39,446 bases of DNA from Anaerocolumna sp. (GTDB lineage: Bacteria; Bacillota; Clostridia; Lachnospirales; Lachnospiraceae): NCBI GenBank assembly GCA_029256725.1, contig JAQSXJ010000045.1:1-39446 (forward strand). The letters run 5' to 3'. Of the stretch, positions 1 through 7,669 are shown piece after piece; within the stretch, counting starts at the first letter, position 1; each line of letters begins with the position of its first letter. The notes beneath the pieces were generated by a model that saw nothing but the letters and a program-made list of their open reading frames with translations, ran no database searches and was not told the origin of the DNA. The position numbers and the translations under genes were made by a program.

Positions 1-80
1 ACTGTGAAACTTAATATAAGTATAATTGACCAGAGAGTCATAAAAAACATTCTTTCAGCCTTGTAGCGATATCTTCTCAT
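1..80 (-). CDS. N-terminus of a small membrane-anchored protein, cut by the window edge
   Basis: Reading the minus strand from position 80 gives an ATG preceded by a good ribosome binding site (GAGGAG then TAAGGA), and 26 codons that stay open to the window edge. The peptide begins MRRYRYKAERMFF and runs into a hydrophobic stretch (LWSIILILSF), which is a short basic N-terminus followed by a membrane anchor. This layout is common in Firmicutes LysM-type cell-division suppressors and other small anchored proteins, but the visible part is too short to assign a family. The start is convincing; the function is unknown. Confidence 0.6.
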   Translation of the reverse strand, partial: MRRYRYKAERMFFMTLWSIILILSFT

Positions 81-375
81 TCCTTACTCCTCATTTCATC
101 TACAGCTTTGTATAAATACACCTTATTTATCTTATGCCGTAAATGAGATTCTGATAACTTATCCATCTATATTTAAGAAATTTTTAAGACATGCACTACT
201 TGTCCAGGTTTTCTTAATTTAGCTCTAAGATTATCAAGTTAATTAAATTATTAAAATCAAACGACAATAGTAAGACGCTTTCACTTTAAAGAAGTTCATG
301 TGTTATAAAGAACCTGTTACACTTCTTATTTAGGTATTATAGTTAAGCCTGCGATATAAATGAGGGCTAAAAATT
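81..375. other. Intergenic region, no gene seen
   Basis: AT-rich spacer between the 5' end of the partial minus-strand gene and the terminator of gpr. It presumably carries the promoter of the partial gene. I looked for a clostridial SOS box (GAAC-N4-GTTC type) and found only imperfect matches, so no operator is called. No open frame with a ribosome binding site was found. Confidence 0.5.
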
Positions 376-432
376 GAAGTGTTCTTTTGCTGTCTGACCT
401 TTTTCCCTAATCATCTCCTAAAAGAACACTTC
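376..432 (-). terminator. Terminator-like hairpin after gpr
   Basis: A perfect 13-bp inverted repeat (GAAGTGTTCTTTT at 376-388 with its complement at 420-432), with a 31-nt loop, lies 11 bases past the gpr stop. In the minus direction the stem is followed by AATTTTT. The large loop makes it less canonical than the other terminators here. Confidence 0.55.
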
Positions 433-443
433 TACATGGATTC

Positions 444-1349
444 TTATACGAAGCTCTCATTCAAAGCTTCTGATATGGTATAACTCATTTGCTTGACAGC
501 TTCATCTATTTTAGGTGTTACGAACATTGTTTTCATGCTTTGGCTTCCAAGCTCACTGGTAAATTGATTGATTTCCTGTTCCTTGAAGCCTTGTCCTTGC
601 ATAAACCGCTCCATAGTATCCTTTACTATGGTTGCTGCATCTACTACTGTAGGTATACCTATGGCAATAACATCAACCCCAAGACTTTCCTTATTGAGAG
701 CCTTTCTGTTATTTCCTACACCGGATCCGGGACTGATGCCGGTATCTGTTATTTGTATAGTCTTATTTACCCTGTCTACGCTTCTTGCAGCCAAGGCATC
801 GATTACCACTATTAGTTTTGGCATGGTCTCTTTTATAATTCCTTTTAGGATTTCACTGGTCTCCATTCCGGTCTGGGCCATTACTCCTGGTGCTATGGCA
901 CTGATATTTCCCATTTTGTTCTTTGTAAGAAACTCACTTCCATATTCCTCTTTTAAATGTCTGGTAACAAATAGGTTTTCCACAACCTGAGGTCCTAAGG
1001 CATCTGGCGTTACATCTCTATTGCCAAGTCCTGCTACCAATATTTCCTTTCCGGCTACATTGCCAGCTAACTGACGGACATACTTTACTACCTCTTTTGA
1101 TATGGGTTCATGGTAGCTCTCATCAGAATCTCCTAGATTAGCAGCTTCAATGGTTATATAGGTACCAATGGGTTTTCCCATTGCTTTGGCTCCTCTTTCC
1201 TCCTTGATTGTTACCGTAGTAACTTTTATGTCTCTTTTCTTATTGTACTCTTCTTTTAGTATTACACCTTGTATTTCTACGTCGTCCTCGGGAAAAGTTT
1301 CACGGATTTCCAGTGCAAGGTCAGTTCTTGGCAGGCTTAATTTATCCAT
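444..1349 (-). CDS. gpr: GPR endopeptidase (spore germination protease)
   Basis: Gpr is the peptidase family A25 enzyme that starts degradation of small acid-soluble spore proteins during germination; it is made as a zymogen in the forespore and clips itself. The protein is 301 residues. The segment TDLALEIRE (residues 9-17) resembles the SASP-like self-cleavage site of known Gpr zymogens, and typical Gpr blocks follow (AAGLGN-type segment VAGLGNRDVTPDALGP, then APGVMAQTGMET and IDALAARS). The open frame extends upstream to 1511, but the ATG at 1349 is chosen because AAGGAG sits just ahead of it and the homologous sequence starts there. It is divergent from rpsT, an arrangement common in clostridia. 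Presence of gpr marks a spore former. Confidence 0.95.
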   Translation of the reverse strand: MDKLSLPRTDLALEIRETFPEDDVEIQGVILKEEYNKKRDIKVTTVTIKEERGAKAMGKPIGTYITIEAANLGDSDESYHEPISKEVVKYVRQLAGNVAGKEILVAGLGNRDVTPDALGPQVVENLFVTRHLKEEYGSEFLTKNKMGNISAIAPGVMAQTGMETSEILKGIIKETMPKLIVVIDALAARSVDRVNKTIQITDTGISPGSGVGNNRKALNKESLGVDVIAIGIPTVVDAATIVKDTMERFMQGQGFKEQEINQFTSELGSQSMKTMFVTPKIDEAVKQMSYTISEALNESFV

Positions 1350-1412
1350 TGGATATGATTTCTCCTTATATGTTTTTAATCTTATTTTTTGCAATTTTTT
1401 TGGAATTATGTA

Positions 1413-1441
1413 TTGACATAACATTTGCTTTATAATACTAT
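1413..1441 (+). promoter_or_regulatory. Predicted vegetative promoter of rpsT
   Basis: TTGACA at 1413-1418 and TACTAT at 1436-1441 are separated by 17 bp. The transcript would have a leader of about 90 nt before rpsT. Two overlapping TATAAT strings nearby (1431, 1441) have poorer spacing to the -35. Confidence 0.55.
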
Positions 1442-1540
1442 ATAATAGTATGTTTACATTAGAACGTCCGTGTCCGGATTTAATGAAACAAGTGATTGAA
1501 AAATTACACAAAATTTAACATAGTTGTGGAGGTGTACGAT

Positions 1541-1804
1541 TTGGCTAACATTAAATCTGCTAAAAAACGTATTTTAGTTAATGAAACAAAAGCGTTAAGA
1601 AACAAGGCTATCAAGTCTAAAGTTAAGACTACTATAAAGAAAGTTGATGCTGCCGTGGCTGCCGGTGACAAAGATCTTGCTAAGACAAGCTTACTTGATG
1701 CTATTTCTGAAATTGATAAAGCAACATCTAAAGGTGTTTATCATAAGAATACTGCATCAAGAAAAGTTTCCCGTTTAAGCAAAGCTGTTAATACTCTTGC
1801 TTAA
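1541..1804 (+). CDS. rpsT: 30S ribosomal protein S20
   Basis: Small basic primary 16S rRNA-binding protein of the 30S subunit, 87 residues, a normal length for S20. It starts with (M)ANIKSAKKR and carries the helical Lys/Ala-rich body and the C-terminal SRKVSRLSKAVNTLA. The upstream in-frame ATG at 1496 lacks a ribosome binding site; the TTG at 1541 is preceded by GTGGAGGTG and gives the conserved N-terminus, so a TTG start is assigned. It has its own promoter and a strong terminator, so it is probably a monocistronic message. Confidence 0.96.
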   Translation: MANIKSAKKRILVNETKALRNKAIKSKVKTTIKKVDAAVAAGDKDLAKTSLLDAISEIDKATSKGVYHKNTASRKVSRLSKAVNTLA

Positions 1805-1845
1805 GAACTTAAAAATCTGAATTAACCCATTCAGATTTATAATAG

Positions 1846-1888
1846 AAAGAAATAGAGCCGTTGCTTCTGGTAACGGCTCTATTTCTTT
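1846..1888. terminator. Strong bidirectional terminator after rpsT
   Basis: A perfect 17-bp stem (1846-1862 with 1872-1888, core AATAGAGCCGTT) with a 9-nt loop, flanked by an A run on one side and a T run on the other. It ends rpsT and can also stop transcription from the minus-strand ComFB-like gene. Confidence 0.9.
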
Positions 1889-1946
1889 TGCTTATTTATT
1901 GGGATTATATTATTTGCAGATATATACATGAGTTATACCTTGAAAG

Positions 1947-2219
1947 CTATACTTTCAGCAAATGGCTGGGGTTGGCACTAACTGCATTTATGGCCCTGGA
2001 TACAATCTTCACCAATTCCAATTCGTAATCTGCGTTGAGACTTTCTGCTTTCGCATACAATTCTCCTTCTTCTGAAACAACATATTTAGGAGTTGTATTA
2101 TTCAGAGCACATGCAATAATATCATCACGGCATCTGTCACACTTACACCCTTCAAACTTATCCCATATTTCATCTAATTTTACAGACACTATTTTTTCCA
2201 TCAGATTATGATATCTCAT
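1947..2219 (-). CDS. ComFB-family late competence protein
   Basis: A 90-residue protein that matches the ComFB family: the Cys cluster CKCDRCRDDIIACALN (residues 25-40), then PKYVVSEEGELYAKAE, where the family has a near-identical P-KYVV-GELYAK block. The Cys pairs suggest metal binding. Known ComFB-type proteins are encoded with competence genes in Bacillus or act as second-messenger-linked regulators in other groups; here no competence gene is adjacent, so the role is open. The first ATG is preferred because AAAGGGGAA precedes it; Met7 is an alternative. It lies alone between two terminators. Confidence 0.8.
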   Translation of the reverse strand: MRYHNLMEKIVSVKLDEIWDKFEGCKCDRCRDDIIACALNNTTPKYVVSEEGELYAKAESLNADYELELVKIVSRAINAVSANPSHLLKV

Positions 2220-2299
2220 AAATTCCCCTTTATACTTTATTATTCAATCTGACATCAGTATATCATGATTGCATTATAATACAAGCAGATTATGTTGAA

Positions 2300-2351
2300 A
2301 AAGAGAGAAAAAGGGTCATATTTACTATAATTTTACCCTTTTACTCTCTTT
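2300..2351 (-). terminator. Terminator of the chemotaxis receptor gene
   Basis: A 17-bp stem with a single mismatch (2300-2316 with 2335-2351). In the minus direction the second arm is followed by five T. It lies about 20 bases past the stop codon of the receptor gene. Confidence 0.85.
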
Positions 2352-2371
2352 GTTTTCATACTTATTATTTA

Positions 2372-4090
2372 TTACGCATTAAGTTTGAATAAAGCTACTG
2401 CCTGATTGAGGCTGTCAGCTACTTTTGCCTGACTCTGAGCCATTTTTGCCATGTCATCAATGGATCTTGATGTTGTATCCATGCTGCTTAAGATTTCTTC
2501 TGAACTCTGAGCTGTACCCTCCATATTTGCAGCAATACTTTGAACTACACTACTGATTTCTTCCGTTGAAGCATTTAACTCTTCTGACATTGATGCTGTA
2601 TCCTGTGATAAGCCATTTACATAAATAGCATCTTTTTCATAGTTAATACCTGTCTGAATAAGAAGGTCGTAATCGACACGAACCCTGTTATCAACGAATT
2701 CAAGAATTTCTCTGGAGTTATCTGCCAAATCATTTACGGAATTGATTACTTTATCTACCAATTCTGTAATATCCTTAACATAACCAGTAGATTGCTCAGC
2801 CAGGCTTCTGATTTCATCTGCAACTACTGCAAATCCTCGGCCGTGTTCACCTGCTCTGGCTGCTTCAATGGCTGCATTCAGTGAAAGTAAATTCGTCTGC
2901 TCAGCTATGGATGCGATTGAACTTGCAATTACAGATATTTCTTCTACAACTTTGGCATTTTCTATAGATTTTTGAATCTTTTCTTCTGTTTGGTCGTATA
3001 GATTATCGGCAAGTTCCTTGGATTTGATTCCGTTTTCTTTTATCTTAACTGCTCGGTTCTTAATTGTGACTGACTGCATGTTACCATCTGAGGAATTTGA
3101 TGCCAACTGGGTAACCCCTGAATTAACCTGATCAATAGTGGCTGTTAATTCCTCTGTAGCTGTATTTACATCTAAAATACCATTTACAATATTTTCAGTA
3201 TTATTATTTATAACTGTGAAGGTTGCTGATACTTCTTCTATTGCAGCGGATAACTGCTGGCTTGAAGCTGCAACCTCCAGAGTTCTGTCCATAATATTAG
3301 ACATGGTACTTCTCATTCTGTTCTGTGCTTTCCCTAAAGAGTTAATTAATTTACCAAGTTCGTCATTACTTACAGAACTGATCTCAGTAGTCAGATCACC
3401 CTTTTCCAAAGCCTGAGCAAAAGTAAGTCCAAGCTTAAGATACTTCGTTATGTAGGTGGAAAGAACAAACCCAAGTAAAACTGCGAGTATAATACCTGAA
3501 ATGGTGACTACCAGCGTTAGGGTATTAAGCATGGAGACATATTCTTTATTTTGAGTATTCATGCCATCAGCTATGTCCTGATTCCTTTTTACCAGGTCAT
3601 TAAGCTGGTTCTGCATTGTAACACGGCTAACTTCATTATCTTCCATAAGCCCCTTGGCCATTGCAGTATTGCCTTGAGAGATGTATTTGATGATTTGGTT
3701 TCTGGATTCTCTGTATTTTTCCAGTTCTTCTTTATAAGTACCCCAGAGTTTTTTATTGTCATCCTTTAATAAGCTCTTTTCATAATTATCCATTAATTGA
3801 TCATTATCGGCTTTTAATTCCTCAATAATAGGAAGCATCTCATTTGATACCTGCATACTCTGGGTGTACAATACATTTAACAGATATGCTTTTATCTCTA
3901 AGTTGTTTTCTTTGATTTCATGAAGCACATCAATACTTTTGAGATTATAGCTGTACATCTGAGACCCGTTTTCAGCAACCTTTTGAACGCTTCCAGAGGC
4001 CATAAAACCTAAAATAATAATAAAAACTAAAAAAATCGAAAAACTTGCAACCAATTTCACTCGAATTGATAGATTCTTTAATAGCCTCAT
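2372..4090 (-). CDS. Methyl-accepting chemotaxis protein
   Basis: Membrane chemoreceptor of 572 residues. It has an N-terminal membrane segment (about residues 13-32), an extracellular helical region of about 155 residues resembling the four-helix-bundle MCP sensor, a second membrane segment (about 190-213), a HAMP region, and the cytoplasmic signalling rod. The hairpin tip that contacts CheA/CheW is clear: [20 protein letters not shown], followed by [18 protein letters not shown]. It would sense an unknown small molecule and signal to the flagellar motor through CheA. No chemotaxis genes are adjacent, so it is an orphan receptor, as most are in clostridia. The ligand cannot be read from the sequence. 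Confidence 0.95.
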   Translation of the reverse strand: MRLLKNLSIRVKLVASFSIFLVFIIILGFMASGSVQKVAENGSQMYSYNLKSIDVLHEIKENNLEIKAYLLNVLYTQSMQVSNEMLPIIEELKADNDQLMDNYEKSLLKDDNKKLWGTYKEELEKYRESRNQIIKYISQGNTAMAKGLMEDNEVSRVTMQNQLNDLVKRNQDIADGMNTQNKEYVSMLNTLTLVVTISGIILAVLLGFVLSTYITKYLKLGLTFAQALEKGDLTTEISSVSNDELGKLINSLGKAQNRMRSTMSNIMDRTLEVAASSQQLSAAIEEVSATFTVINNNTENIVNGILDVNTATEELTATIDQVNSGVTQLASNSSDGNMQSVTIKNRAVKIKENGIKSKELADNLYDQTEEKIQKSIENAKVVEEISVIASSIASIAEQTNLLSLNAAIEAARAGEHGRGFAVVADEIRSLAEQSTGYVKDITELVDKVINSVNDLADNSREILEFVDNRVRVDYDLLIQTGINYEKDAIYVNGLSQDTASMSEELNASTEEISSVVQSIAANMEGTAQSSEEILSSMDTTSRSIDDMAKMAQSQAKVADSLNQAVALFKLNA

Positions 4091-4330
4091 CCGTAAAATG
4101 TATATATAGAAAGCGGCATCCTATATATACTCCTCCTATGCTCATTATTTATTAACTGCCGCAGTAGTTATTTTAAATATTTAACTTTAAATAGTTTTAA
4201 TAAAATATTAATAAATCAAAATTTCTATGTCAAGAACTATAATGTCATATTTAAGTGCATTCTGTACAATTCTTGTAGCAAAATGTCCAAAAAGGTTATA
4301 AAAAACATCAAAAGAGTAAAAACTATCTTT

Positions 4331-4351
4331 GATTGATAATAATTAATCATT
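4331..4351. promoter_or_regulatory. Possible Fur/PerR-like operator upstream of sodA
   Basis: The AT-rich imperfect palindrome GATTGATAATAATTAATCAT resembles a Fur-family site (TGATAAT-N-ATTATCA) with one extra base at the centre. It lies just upstream of the predicted sodA promoter. In such AT-rich DNA a chance match is quite possible. Confidence 0.25.
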
Positions 4352-4368
4352 AATTTTATAAAATTGTA

Positions 4369-4397
4369 TTGCATTCAATCTTATAATGTGGCATAAT
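4369..4397 (+). promoter_or_regulatory. Predicted promoter of sodA
   Basis: TTGCAT at 4369-4374 and CATAAT at 4392-4397 with a 17-bp spacer; a TATAAT string lies at 4382-4387 but has no -35 at the right distance. The rest of the region 4091-4485 has no gene; it also holds the upstream region of the chemoreceptor gene. Confidence 0.4.
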
Positions 4398-4485
4398 AGA
4401 ACCATGATAAATAATAATAAGATTCATTATCAAATCAGATACTATAATGAACAATATAAATTTAATTAAAAGGAGAGAAACCATT

Positions 4486-5109
4486 ATGTTTAAACAAATT
4501 GAATTATCCTATGACTTTAAAGACCTTGAACCTCATATTGATGAATTAACAATGAATACTCACTATAGCAAACATCATGCAACCTACACCAATAATCTAA
4601 ACACTGTATTAGAAAAAGCTCCCGAACTGTCAGGTAAAACCATTGAAGAGATATTCACTTCCTTAGACAGTCTAAGTGATGAAGCACAAAAAAACGCTAT
4701 TCGTAATAACGGCGGCGGTTTCTACAATCATAATCTTTATTTTGCTACCATGTCTCCTAAAGGAGGCGGTCAACCAGAAGGAAAGCTGGCAGAACAGATT
4801 ACAAAAGACTTCGGCAGTTTTGATGTACTAAAAGAGAAACTTTCTGCTGCTGCCACTACCCGCTTCGGTTCTGGCTGGGCTTGGCTTTCCGCTAACAAAG
4901 CAGGCGATCTGCAGGTAACTTCTTCTCCTAATCAGGATAATCCTATTATGGAGACAAAAGGTGAGTGGATACCCATACTTGGTATTGATGTTTGGGAGCA
5001 TGCATATTATCTTAAATATAAAAATTTACGTGTAGACTATATTAAAGCTTTCTTCGATGTTACTGACTGGAATAAAGTTGCTGCGAATTACAAAGAGGTA
5101 ACCGCATAG
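4486..5109 (+). CDS. sodA: Superoxide dismutase, Fe/Mn family (Mn-type)
   Basis: Cytoplasmic enzyme that dismutates superoxide to oxygen and peroxide, 207 residues. Metal ligands are visible at H26 (THYSKHH), H82 (FYNHNLYF), D168 and H172 (GIDVWEHAYYLKY). The segment SSPNQDNP carries Gln in the position usual for Mn enzymes, so Mn or cambialistic use is inferred. The ATG at 4486 is chosen over the in-frame ATG at 4447 because AAAGGAGAG lies just upstream of it and the family begins there. It stands alone with its own promoter and terminator. With the peroxiredoxin near 12 kb it forms part of the oxygen defence of an anaerobe. Confidence 0.96.
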   Translation: MFKQIELSYDFKDLEPHIDELTMNTHYSKHHATYTNNLNTVLEKAPELSGKTIEEIFTSLDSLSDEAQKNAIRNNGGGFYNHNLYFATMSPKGGGQPEGKLAEQITKDFGSFDVLKEKLSAAATTRFGSGWAWLSANKAGDLQVTSSPNQDNPIMETKGEWIPILGIDVWEHAYYLKYKNLRVDYIKAFFDVTDWNKVAANYKEVTA

Positions 5110-5168
5110 GCGTTATTTTATTACTTTAACCAGTAAAAGCTTATAGAGGCTTAAAGCATCTTTATCTA

Positions 5169-5207
5169 ATCCGTTAAATGATTCATGAAACGAATCATTT
5201 AACGGAT
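5169..5207. terminator. Bidirectional terminator between sodA and the nucleotidyltransferase
   Basis: A perfect 16-bp stem (5169-5184 with 5192-5207, arm ATCCGTTAAATGATTC) and 7-nt loop, followed by CTTTTGCTTTT. It sits between convergent genes and probably serves both. Confidence 0.9.
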
Positions 5208-5216
5208 CTTTTGCTT

Positions 5217-5816
5217 TTAATCCCATGGTATAATTTTTAAGGTGTCCCACTTTTGCGACCACTTTTTTGTCTTACTCTCATATATTTCTCTGGTTATTCT
5301 CAATTTATTTGCGATAACCACCTGTTGAAACATATCCCCAAGACCAAAAGGAGCATAAATCTTCAACTTGCCGGATTCCAGTCTCACTCCGATTGCTGAT
5401 GCAGTTGTAGGCCATGTATCAATTGCTTCCTCCAGTGATTTGTAAGGCTCAACCGCATATCCGAAATGCTGCTGATACCAGAGATGTACTCTCGCCTGGT
5501 TTTTAATGTCCATATGGATGTTTTGTTCTCCTATTCCCTTTATGATATGCTCTAATACACTGTTTTCCCCTTCATATGTAACATCTTTTTCATCAAAATA
5601 TACGAAATCCAAATCCTCGATTCCATACATTGGTGCATTGCTATTTTGATAATTCCATACAGACTGGGTTATGCAGCCTGCACCGATATAATATGGCATA
5701 TTGCAAAGCCTTTCTGCTTTTTTAATTACATCGTAGAGTTGTTCATTGTATTTAAGGATTTGATGCAGCTCTTTCGCATAGTTCTCACATTGTTCAATAT
5801 TATCCTTCGTGTTCAT
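5217..5816 (-). CDS. Nucleotidyltransferase-fold protein (COG3575 / NTP_transf_6 type)
   Basis: 199-residue protein with the pattern of the small bacterial nucleotidyltransferase family: YYIGAGCITQSVWN (residues 42-55) supplies the glycine-containing loop, and IEDLDFVYFDE (66-76) supplies the acidic DxD pair expected to bind metal. Further family-like blocks are INTW/WPTTASAIGVRLE and IYAPFGLGDMFQQVV. Substrates of this family are generally unknown. The ATG has GGAGGC-type sequence just upstream (CGGAGGCCC). The gene is monocistronic and convergent with sodA. Family assignment is from motif recognition only. Confidence 0.8.
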   Translation of the reverse strand: MNTKDNIEQCENYAKELHQILKYNEQLYDVIKKAERLCNMPYYIGAGCITQSVWNYQNSNAPMYGIEDLDFVYFDEKDVTYEGENSVLEHIIKGIGEQNIHMDIKNQARVHLWYQQHFGYAVEPYKSLEEAIDTWPTTASAIGVRLESGKLKIYAPFGLGDMFQQVVIANKLRITREIYESKTKKWSQKWDTLKIIPWD

Positions 5817-5942
5817 AGGGCCTCCGTATAAAGTTTGTTTATAAAAAAGAGAATTTTATTTACAAATGATGTAATTAATGCTAAACTATTGTCAGTTTGC
5901 TGTAATTCCTTCCATCCGGATATGGAAAGGAATAAAAAGCCA

Positions 5943-6935
5943 ATGAAAAAAATCTTATTATCAATTCTGTTGTGTATTTCTTTATTTTTTCTGCCAGTTA
6001 TGCAGCTTCAAGCAAATGCTTTCAGCACAGTCCCCTTTGTCTTATTAACTCAATACGAAATGACTCTTAATGTCGGGGAAGAATTTCAAATCTTTGCGAT
6101 TACTCATAATGGAAGTATGCCAACCTTCAAAAGCAGCGATTCCAAAATAGCATCCGTTAATACCTATGGAGAAATAACTGCAAAAAGTGCCGGTACTGCC
6201 AAGATAACGGCTAAAATCAACAAAGCAGAAGCCTCCTGCAAGATTATTGTCCGTAAAACAACTATTGATATCCTTGCATCAAAGAATTCAATTGAGGCAA
6301 GCGAATCACTTGCATTATCCGCAAAAACTTCTACGGGTAATAGTGTTACCTGGAAGTGTACCCCTAAAAGTGTGGCTGTAATTGACGAGAATGGTAACGT
6401 AACCGGTTTAAAACCAGGCAAAGCTGTAATCACAGCCACTGCTGACAAAACCAGTTCTACCTTCTCTCTTACCGTTAAATCACCCAAAATAACTCTTAAC
6501 CGAACCAGTCTCTCTTTGTACCGAAGCCAGACTTTCAGCCTTACGGCAGATGTATCTTCTAAGCTTACACCAACCTGGAAATCAAATAAGAAAAGTATCG
6601 TAACCGTAGATGAAAACGGTAATGTAACTGCTCTTAAACATGGTGTTGCTATCATAACTGCTACCCTTAGCGGAATCAGCAAAAGCTGTACAGTAACTGT
6701 AAAGCAGCCAGAAATTACTCTGGATGCTTATGAAATCACAATAAAAAAAGGTAACAGTAATAAGATTAATGCCAAAGTATCCTCCGGTAATCTGCCAACC
6801 TGGTCTACCAGTAACCCCAATATTGTTACAGTTGATGTTAAAGGAAATGTTACTGGAGTACAAAAAGGCCGTGCTTACATATATGCCGCAGAAGACGGCA
6901 TTAAAATGCGCTGCACGGTCTATGTAACCGAATAA
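5943..6935 (+). CDS. Secreted protein with four bacterial Ig-like (Big_2) repeats
   Basis: 330-residue exported protein. MKKILLSILLCISLFFLPV is a clear signal peptide, probably cleaved near LQANA. The rest is four tandem domains of about 75 residues, each with the Big_2 signature: a TWKS/SS-like strand, an I-A/V-xVD-xG-xVT box and G-A-xITA (for example SIVTVDENGNVTALKHG). No catalytic domain, lipobox, LPXTG or S-layer anchor is seen, so it may be a free wall-associated adhesive or scaffolding protein. The start at 5943 is chosen because GAAAGGAA lies 11 bases upstream and the signal peptide begins there; an in-frame ATG at 5922 is possible. It is divergent from the nucleotidyltransferase gene. 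Confidence 0.85.
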   Translation: MKKILLSILLCISLFFLPVMQLQANAFSTVPFVLLTQYEMTLNVGEEFQIFAITHNGSMPTFKSSDSKIASVNTYGEITAKSAGTAKITAKINKAEASCKIIVRKTTIDILASKNSIEASESLALSAKTSTGNSVTWKCTPKSVAVIDENGNVTGLKPGKAVITATADKTSSTFSLTVKSPKITLNRTSLSLYRSQTFSLTADVSSKLTPTWKSNKKSIVTVDENGNVTALKHGVAIITATLSGISKSCTVTVKQPEITLDAYEITIKKGNSNKINAKVSSGNLPTWSTSNPNIVTVDVKGNVTGVQKGRAYIYAAEDGIKMRCTVYVTE

Positions 6936-6998
6936 TAGTTATATAATATATCCTTAAGATGAAAGAATTACAGCAAACAAATAAAGATAACACTGTAA

Positions 6999-7484
6999 CT
7001 AATCTCTTAAATGAAGGGAATTGATCTGCTCCAATAACTCAACAAACTGTTCGCTACTTCCCCCCGCATCGGGATGATATTCTTTAGCAAGTTCACGAAA
7101 TCTCTTCTTGATAGCAACAGCATCGGAATCAATTGGAAGCCCCATCTTCATCAGTATATCCGGATTATAAAGACTACTGTCCATCATTCCTGTTTCTTGA
7201 AATTTTCTATAAAAAACTGCATAATAGAACTGACCGATTATTTTTTTAAGCTCATTTCTATCCAAGCTCATTAAATCTTTCATATTATATCTAACATTTT
7301 TACAGTTATCCTGGAGACAGAAAAATTCATCCCAAACTAGCTTTTTAGGAATACTCTTACAGGTTTCCCAACCTTTGTAGACTCCACCAGATTCGATTTG
7401 GTGGAACCTTAACCTCATTTCCATCTTTTTTAGATTTCGTATTTTCCGTTTAATATCACCTTCGTTATAATAGCAATCCTGCAA
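6999..7484 (-). CDS. J-domain (DnaJ-like) protein
   Basis: 161 residues. The N-terminal two thirds has no family I recognise; the C-terminus (about 107-160) is a J domain: PDILMKMGLP, helix II KKRFRELAKEY, the HPD tripeptide at 137-139 (YHPDAGGS) and the start of helix III. The HPD motif is what stimulates Hsp70 ATPase, so this is probably a specialised DnaK co-chaperone; it lacks the Gly/Phe and zinc-finger regions of true DnaJ. Start: TTG at 7484, six bases after AAGGAG; no ATG is better placed. Terminal J domains of this type occur in many clostridial proteins of unknown client. Confidence 0.8.
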   Translation of the reverse strand: MQDCYYNEGDIKRKIRNLKKMEMRLRFHQIESGGVYKGWETCKSIPKKLVWDEFFCLQDNCKNVRYNMKDLMSLDRNELKKIIGQFYYAVFYRKFQETGMMDSSLYNPDILMKMGLPIDSDAVAIKKRFRELAKEYHPDAGGSSEQFVELLEQINSLHLRD

Positions 7485-7669
7485 ATTTTGCTCCTTCTTT
7501 CTAAGTCAATTGCTTGATCAATTCTTAGTATAGAATAATTTTAAGCTTAATTCTAGTCCAAACATTTGGAGTGTATTTGAAAAATGCTTGTGTAGGTTTG
7601 GGCGTTCCATTATGGAGAGCCAATTTGTATGAGGCAGAAAGGCACAATTTTAGAAGCTGTGCTGCTTTT

